From positions 103,330,128-103,394,127 of the forward strand of contig NC_079873.1 of NCBI RefSeq assembly GCF_023065955.2: 64,000 bases of DNA. The letters are read 5' to 3'. The notes beneath the pieces are model-generated. The model worked only from the letters and a program-made list of their open reading frames with translations, did not search any database and was not told the DNA's origin. Both the position numbers and the translations under genes were made by a program. This DNA comes from Ursus arctos. Lineage: Eukaryota; Chordata; Mammalia; Carnivora; Ursidae. This document shows positions 57,661-64,000 of the stretch, piece after piece. Position 1 is the first letter of the stretch. Each line of letters opens with the position of its first letter.

Positions 57661-58339
57661 CATATTATTTGTTTGCAACTGTCTACTGCTGAGAATGCTT
57701 TTAAACTGGTTGCATAAATAGGCTAAATACAATCTGACAATCTTTAAAATTTGATTAGCAAACTTTTTATTTCTTAGATTCAAAGAATATAGGTGGGAAT
57801 TTAAGAGATTTTTTCCATGTTCCAAAAGAAGCAGCTCCATTTCCCTTTACACACACCAAGCAGAACTTTTCCAGACCTCCTTCTGTGTAACCAAATACTT
57901 TCAAGTGGCAACCAAACATTCCAAAGTACACAAGGTGAGTGTCACACTAGAAGACAGCTGGGGACACGGTGTTGAGAATGATCAGTGTTTACACCATATT
58001 CACATACACTTTAGCACATACCAGATTCCACAGCTATGAGACAGGTGTGTCCTGCTACCGTATTTTTTTCCTCAAAGAACACCTGGATCCTGTCTGGAAT
58101 ACAGATCAAGAACTGCACTGCCAACCACCATAGGTGGGATGATTAAATTTTCTGACTATAATTGAGAAAGCATGACTTGACATATGTACTTGTACTTTTG
58201 GGGACAACAAGCTGGAACATGTTACACTAAGGCTACTCTGAAAAATCCAGAATATGTGGTTTTCCATATTTACAGGAATGACAACAGAATCTATAAGAAG
58301 AAAATAACTTTATAAAATAGGTTTGAATTGAAAGAACCC
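57661..58339. other. Unassigned DNA
   Basis: No gene or repeat family recognised. Confidence 0.5.
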
Positions 58340-60190
58340 AATATAAACAATGTTAAAATACATGGGAAAACATTTGCAACACACTTAACAGGAAACAAGA
58401 TTAATTTCCACGACATAAAAGAATCCTTACAAGTACAAAATTAAAATGCAAATAACAATAGAAAAATGAGCAAAGAATATCAGAAATGATTTATGAAAGA
58501 AACACAAAGGATTAGTAAATTTGAAAACAATGCTCAAACTCACTACTCATTGGAGAAATGGAAATTAAAGCAACAGAAGTTATAATTTCTCACCCACCTA
58601 ACGGGGCAAAAAGTCATAGGACTGATAATGTGTACTGGCAAGAAGAGAGGAAATGGCCCTTTCAACATCGGGGTTGGGATGATGACTTGGGGAAGACTTT
58701 GCAGATGTCATGATGGTATTAGCCATCAAAATGTATAAAACCTAAAATATAGAAAGAACTTATACAACCCAACACCAAAAAAACAAACAATAGGATTACA
58801 AAATGGGCAGAGGACTTGAAGAGACATTTTTCCAAAGGAGACATACAGATGGCCAATAGACACATGAAAAGAGGCTCAACAAAACTAGTCATCAGGGAAA
58901 TGCAAATCAAAAGCTCAATGAGATATCACTTCATACTAGTCAGAATGGCTAGTGTCAAAAGACAAGAAATAACAAGTGTTGGTGAGGATGTGGAGAAAAG
59001 GGAACCCTCCTCCACTGTTGGTGGGAATGTAAATTGGTGCAACCACTGTGGAAAACAGTACAGAAGTTCCTCAGAAAATTAAAAATAGAAATATCATACG
59101 GTCCAGTAATTCCACCATTGGATATTTACCCAAAAAGAATGTAAACACTAATTTGTAAAGATACATGCACCCCCATATATTGCAACATTATTTACAATAG
59201 CCAAGATATGGAAGCAACCTAACTGTCCGTTGATACATGAATGGATAAAGAAGAGGTGATATATACATACATACACACGCACAATGGAATACTGACTCAG
59301 TCATAAAAAAATGAAATCTTGCCATTTGCAATAACATGGATGGATCTAGAGGGTATAATGCTAAATGCAATAAGTCAGAGAAAGACAAATACAGTATGAT
59401 TTCATGTGTAATCTAAAAAACAAAACAAACTAACAAACAAAAAAGCAGAAACAGACCCATAAATACAGAGAACAAACTGGTGGTTGCCAAGAGGGGAGGT
59501 GGGGGGGATGGGGAACATAGGTGAAGGGGAGTAGGAGGTACAGGCTTCCAGTTATAGAATAAGTCACAGGGATTAAAGGTACAACATAGGGAATATAGTC
59601 AATGATACATAATAGCGTTATATGGTGACAGATGGTAGCTACACTTGTGGTGAGCATAGAGTAATGTATAGAGTTGTTAATTCACTATGTTGTACACCTG
59701 AAAGTAATGTAACATTGCATGTCAATTTTACTTCAATAAATTAAAATTGAATTTAAATAAAAAAGGTTAAAAAATGTACAAAGCCCTTAACACTTCAACT
59801 CTGCAATCTTACTTTTTAGAGTTTATTTTAGAGTAATACCTGCTCATATGTTCAAAGAAACACGTTTATGGATGTTCTTTTATGGCAGACAAAAGAGAGG
59901 AATAATTTAAATATCCATAAACAGGAAGATCCCAATAGTAAGATTTCCAATCTCTGACATGGCCCACCAAGCAGTTATTAAAAAGAGAGAAAATCAGGGC
60001 AGAAGTTATCCTTGGTAGGGAAGTAAATGACTGGAAAAGGGGGACCAGAATCTTTGGGATGCCTGCAGAAATGGTCGGTGCCTTGTTTTAGGTGCTGGTT
60101 ACACAAGTGTGCTGTTTGTGAAAGTTCACTGGTTGATATGTATAATTTTGCACTTTTATGCACTTCAAAAAATTTTAAAAACAAACAAAA
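58340..60190 (+). mobile_element. Old L1 relic, interrupted by a younger L1
   Basis: Forward old L1 at 58340-58743 (AAATTAAAGCAACAGAAGTT, GTACTGGCAAGAAGAGAGG) and 59771-60190 (TAATTTAAATATCCATAAAC, GGTGCTGGTTACACAAGTG, TGCACTTTTATGCACTTC). The younger L1 lies between. Confidence 0.8.
58744..59770 (+). mobile_element. Younger L1 3-prime part with TSD
   Basis: Forward L1: ACAAAATGGGCAGAGGACTT, GTTGGTGGGAATGTAAATTG, GGATGGATCTAGAGGGTATA, ending TCAATTTTACTTCAATAAAT plus A-rich tail. Flanks AAAATGTATAAAACCT at 58728-58743 and AAAATGTACAAAGCCCT at 59771-59787 agree but for two substitutions and one indel. Confidence 0.9.
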
Positions 60191-60224
60191 TAGATTTGGG
60201 AGACTCCATAACTTTAGTGGAGAA

Positions 60225-60410
60225 AGGACTGTACTAGGAGGAAGAAATTCTAAGTTCCAACTCCTTTCTGCCCAAACTAGTTTGAGACCCTGTGCAAGTC
60301 ACTTGGGCTGAATCAAAGTTGACTCACTTGTAAAAGTGGGGTAATTATATTTGGCTAAAAGATCGAGAACTAGACCCACTGACTCATATCTTTTTCATAT
60401 CTAGGCTTTA
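60225..60410 (+). mobile_element. Diverged MIR
   Basis: Forward MIR: AGTTCCAACTCCTTTCTGCC, GACCCTGTGCAAGTCACTTG, CACTTGTAAAAGTGGGGTAA. Confidence 0.7.
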
Positions 60411-60664
60411 TGACTCTAAACCATAGTAGTTCAGGATGATTTACCCTCATCAAGTTTCTTTTATCTATCTCTTCTTCCCTACCCCTACTCCCATAACACT
60501 GATTCAGGCCCATTCTTCACTTCCCTGGGCTATTTCAAAAGTCTTTGAACTTGTCTCTCCAGCTCTAGTTCTGCCCCTTTATAATCCATAATAAAAACAC
60601 TTTGGTTGGAGTATCTTTTGAAAGTACAGCTCAGATCATGTCACTGCCTTCTTCAGAAATCTTA

Positions 60665-61060
60665 GAAAGCAGTGGGATATGGTACACAGGACCCATTGTC
60701 TGAAAACCTGGGTCTGGGGGCGCCTGGGTCTCTCAGTCGGTTAAGCATCTGACTCTTCGTTTCAGCTCAGGTCATGATCTCAGGGTCCTGGGATCGAGCC
60801 ATGCATCCAGCTTGAGATTCTCTCTCTCTCCCTCTGCCCCTCCCCCTGCTCACATGCATGCATGCATGCTCTTTCTCTCAAATAAATAAACCTTTAAAAA
60901 ATAAAAAAATAAAAAATAAAAATAAAAACTGGGTCTGAATAGTTCACTAGCTGTCTAATCCTGAGCAAGCCATTGAGCCTCTGATGCTCTGCTATTCCAT
61001 CTGTAAATTGACAGTAAAAATGGGACCTCCTTTACCAAGTTATGTAGAACAGACTTTCAG
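60665..61060 (+). mobile_element. MIR split by a CAN-SINE
   Basis: Forward MIR start (GAAAGCAGTGGGATATGG, TGTCTGAAAACCTGGGTCTG) resumes after the SINE with CTGGGTCTGAATAGTTCAC, CCTGAGCAAGCCATTGAGCC, CCATCTGTAAATTGACAG. Confidence 0.86.
60717..60928 (+). mobile_element. CAN-SINE inside the MIR
   Basis: Forward SINEC (GGGGGCGCCTGGGTCTCTCA) with a long A-rich tail. CTGGGTCTG is duplicated at 60708-60716 and 60929-60937, extended by an A-rich stretch. Confidence 0.94.
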
Positions 61061-61989
61061 CTACTGATGCATCAAGTTCCAAGTCAAACCTAACTTCATT
61101 AGCTAGGGCTCCAGAGTAAAGGCAGAGAGTCAAGTTCCTTAACTACCTTTATCTGACTCACTCTGATCAAGACAGGGAACATTTCTGGGCAGTCTGAGCT
61201 TCAACACAAAGCTGTCTGACAGGAGGACAAAAAGTAAAAGGCACCTCCCTCTTGGCAGGTTATGCCCCAGAGAGAGTGACACCTCATGGCAAAGGACAAC
61301 GGTCTTCACTGATAGCAATCTCCAGTCTGGAAGATCTGTAGTTCCCTCTGCACACACTTAATGTTGGTAATAACTGTTTAACAGAGACCTGGCTCAAAAT
61401 CAAGAGAAGCTAAAATCTTTGTAGTTACCCTGCTGAGATAATTTAGGATGCATTAGTCAATGTTTCTCAGGCTGTTCATCCTAGATCAGGGTAATTATCA
61501 AGAGGAATAAAAAAGAACAGATTAGAAAATAGCTTGCCAGTAGAACCACTATATTTGTATGGGATGATATTTAAATCAGCATTTGAAAACAGTATGTAGT
61601 TATGACTTGTTTCCTGCCCAGACTTTATGCCAAATTCTAAGGCAAATTCAGCATTTAGCATTCATCTTAGATGGCAAGCCTGGTCCCTGTGGCTTGTCAC
61701 ACAAGTCTCTTAAAAGCTCTATCTTGCCAGATACAAAGGCCACTTGTACTGGGGATGCTTCTTACATTAAACAAGTTGCATGATCCCCAGGATCTAATTT
61801 TTGGGAAAGAAGATACATTCTCAACTTGGTATCTTCTCTTCTCAGTGAACTCAACCAAGCATCTTCTGAAATTGTATCTCCTTTCTCCTACTTCCCTGAC
61901 TTGATTAGAGGAACAAGGATGTCTTCATTAACCTCAACCCTGATCTGAAATAAAATCCCATGAAAATGCCTCCACTCTTGGTCCAATTG
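61061..61989. other. Unassigned DNA
   Basis: No gene or repeat family recognised. Confidence 0.5.
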
Positions 61990-62282
61990 CACACTAGCAC
62001 TCAGTTCTCTATTTGGAATAGCGCCCAGCACATAATAGCCACTCAGTAAATATTTGCTCTTATTTACGGAGTATTCACTGCAAGCAGTCACTCTTTCACA
62101 GCACTCAGCGTAATTGCGAATAATTATTTGTACAGTTATTTGCTTAATGACTGTCTTCCTCACTAGATTGTGAGCATCACAAGGTCAGGGTCAGTTTGTG
62201 TTATTTCCAGCTGTACTCTTAATGCCTACCACAGTGCTTCACGCTCATTAAGACCAAATAAATATTCACTGAACAAACAAAC
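61990..62282 (+). mobile_element. One or two L2 3-prime relics
   Basis: GCACATAATAGCCACTCAGT and AATATTTGCTC at 62028-62060, then a clearer terminus at 62163-62282 (TAGATTGTGAGCATCACAAG, CAGTGCTTCACGCTC, AATAAATATTCACTGAACAA). Confidence 0.68.
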
Positions 62283-62287
62283 ACTGT

Positions 62288-62450
62288 GTACTAAGCACTA
62301 TTTATTCAATGTCTCAATCCCCAAACAACCTGTGTACTTGGTATTATTCTTCCTATTTCATAGGTGAAGAAACTGAGGCTCACAGAGTTGCAATAACTTG
62401 CCTAAGGTCAAAGCCAGGACTCTGAGCACATGCTATTAACAACCATGCTA
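62288..62450 (-). mobile_element. MIR SINE relic
   Basis: Reverse MIR: GTACTAAGCACTATTTATTC, CCTATTTCATAGGTGAAGAA, ACTGAGGCTCACAGAG, AACTTGCCTAAGGTCAAAGC. Confidence 0.86.
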
Positions 62451-62461
62451 TCCTGTCCCCT

Positions 62462-62680
62462 TCTGTTTAAGTCCTGTTCTACCACTGACTAGCTGCAGCC
62501 TGAGAAGCTTTTATTACTCTTCCAAGCCTCAGTTTTCTTGTTGATAAACAAAGGAGAAAGTGGTATTTATTTTATAGATTTGTTCTGAAGTTTTCTTGAG
62601 GTTGTATATGTAAAGTACTTGGTTACAGACGTTGGCATATAATTGATATTTAATAAGAGTTGCTACTCCTGTACTGTTGC
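62462..62680 (+). mobile_element. MIR SINE relic, opposite to its neighbour
   Basis: Forward MIR: TGTTCTACCACTGACTAGCT, CCAAGCCTCAGTTTTCTTG, ATATGTAAAGTACTTGGTTA, ATATTTAATAAGAGTTGCT. Confidence 0.83.
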
Positions 62681-63147
62681 CATTGAATCCGATATGCAGA
62701 AGGAAGTGTGGAGCTAGGGAATGCCACCTGCAGAAACCTGCCCCCCTCCCAGAAGAGTGCACTCCATCTCAGCAGTCAGACATATCTCTATTGGCTTTCT
62801 GTGCCACTCTGATCAACCCTCACTCACCACATTCCATAAAACAGCTTGCATATGAAAGTTGCTTTTGCTTAAAGCTCAAAGCAGAATAAGCAAAATATTT
62901 TAAAATTCATTCTATAATACAAGCAATTGCTCAATGTGAAATGCTACAACCTATATGGCTTAAATTGAATAGCTCACTTTATCAAGGAAATTGAAGATTG
63001 GAAAAAATCAAGACTGTCTCCTACCCCATTATGAGAGGGAATTTCATGGACTTTTATTTCAATAGATAATAAATACATATCAGGAAACAGAGCAGAAAAA
63101 GAGAAAATTGCAAATTAGGCGGTCTCTTCTTTCTCTGTCGCAATACC
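62681..63147. other. Unassigned DNA
   Basis: No gene or repeat family recognised. Confidence 0.5.
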
Positions 63148-63192
63148 TAGCCAACATTTACACAGCCACTTAGCCAACATTTACACAGCCAC
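63148..63192 (+). repeat. Exact two-copy 23-bp tandem duplication
   Basis: TAGCCAACATTTACACAGCC plus CAC/T occurs at 63148-63170 and 63171-63192 without mismatch in the shared bases. Confidence 0.97.
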
Positions 63193-63522
63193 GTTATTTT
63201 CCACCTTTTGGTCTACTGCTTTATTGTCACTTCAGTTCTTGACAGAAGACTCTAGACATACTCTGTCATGGAATACTACAAACGTTCCAACATTCTGAAC
63301 CATGGTGGTCCAGGAATACCTAGTTACTCTGATGCAGTATGGGTAGCTACATTGGTTCTTAAGCCTGGCTGTGTAAGTGGGATCATTTGGGGTGTGCTTT
63401 GTGCCCTGACAAAGCTCTGCTTACTTTATAAGAGACAGAAGGTCATTTTAACTCACAGGCATTTTGACCTGAAAGATAGACTGCAGAAGTGAAGCCCTGA
63501 ATGAGCACTTATTTTTATTCTT
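63193..63522. other. Unassigned DNA
   Basis: No family recognised; the 74-codon frame at 63268-63492 has no known domain. Confidence 0.5.
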
Positions 63523-63544
63523 AGTCATCAGATAAATCAATTCT

Positions 63545-63725
63545 TTTTTCTTTTTCTTTTTTTGAGAGAGAGAAAGAGAGTGTGCAAGTGCAGGAGGAGG
63601 GAGGGGCACAGGGAGAGGGAGAGAGAGAATCTCTCCAGCAGGGCTGGATCTCACAACCCCACGATCATGACCTGAGCTGAAATCAAGAGTCAGAGTCTTA
63701 ACTGACTGAGCTACCCAGGCACCCC
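63545..63725 (-). mobile_element. Older CAN-SINE with TSD
   Basis: Reverse SINEC with head complement GAGCTACCCAGGCACCCC. A 22-bp TSD at 63523-63544 and 63726-63747 matches at 20 positions (shared core GATAAATCAATTCT). Confidence 0.95.
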
Positions 63726-63799
63726 AGTCATTGGATAAATCAATTCTGATTTAAATGAATAACACGGATGCCCACCCCCTCCCTCAATTTCCATTTGGG

Positions 63800-64000
63800 T
63801 TCAGTTGATTCTGGACACTGATTTTGGAGCTATTCCGCCTGGGTTTGGATCTCATCTCCTCCATTTACTATTTGGACAAATTGCTTAACTTCTCTGTGTT
63901 TAAGTTTCCCTATCAGTAAAACAAGGATAATCATAGAGTTGCTGTGAAAAATTAAATAAGTTGACACATTTGAAATACTTAGAACAGTGTCTGGCACAAA
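63800..64000 (+). mobile_element. MIR, cut by window end
   Basis: Forward MIR: TATTCCGCCTGGGTTTGGAT, CAAATTGCTTAACTTCTCTG, ACTTAGAACAGTGTCTGGCA. Confidence 0.9.

Overview
The window reads as non-coding nuclear DNA from a carnivoran mammal, and I find no credible protein-coding gene or functional RNA gene in its 64 kb. At least twelve CAN-SINE (tRNA-derived SINEC) copies fix the order: they carry the tRNA-like head motif GCCTGGGTGGCTCAG, a pyrimidine-rich body and an AATAAA-rich tail, and this family is confined to Carnivora. Several share the sub-type wording (GACAGCCAGCGAGAGAGGGA, GCTCATAGCGGAGGAGCC) that I associate with bears and giant panda; Ursidae is my best guess, with pinnipeds or musteloids not excluded. 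Young L1 3-prime ends (TGTATGGTGACTAACATAA followed by an A-rich tail) are also carnivore-type. The sequence is AT-rich with no obvious CpG island, so it is either intergenic or deep intronic.

Layout. 1-9 kb: SINEs, an L2 relic, a diverged local duplication (about 0.69-1.16 and 1.96-2.23 kb), unassigned DNA, then a three-layer nest in which a MIR was split by an L1 that was itself hit by a SINE, all with readable target-site duplications (TSDs). 9-17 kb: unassigned DNA and an old L1 interrupted by a younger L1 that in turn carries a 47-bp micro-insertion. 17-29 kb: a hAT-like DNA transposon, an apparent polyadenylated retrocopy of an ERV1-type LTR transcript, many MIR relics, an L3 (CR1-clade) relic, and a 93-bp tandem duplication. 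29.5-34.5 kb: about 3 kb of degenerate (TCTG/TCTC)n pyrimidine-strand DNA split by a block of L1 pieces. 34.5-37.5 kb: a degenerate 33-bp minisatellite and a SINE hit by a twin-primed L1. 37.5-50.5 kb: one large unit, an apparently full-length antisense L1 interrupted by an apparently full-length sense L1, plus two SINEs and a 105-bp L1 scrap. 50.5-64 kb: L1, Tigger, L2, MIR and SINE relics, including a second inverted L1 and another L1-in-L1 nest.

No genes act together here. The content is the insertion record of the locus: L2, L3 and MIR oldest, then Tigger/hAT and L1M-type elements, then carnivore L1s and CAN-SINEs. I did not find a new biological system. The most unusual items are the LTR-transcript retrocopy, the micro L1 insertions, the twin-primed L1s, the 33-bp minisatellite, the doubly open 93-bp duplication and the long CT array. 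Element boundaries are estimates by eye unless a TSD is quoted. Family names rest on remembered consensus features, not on a database search.
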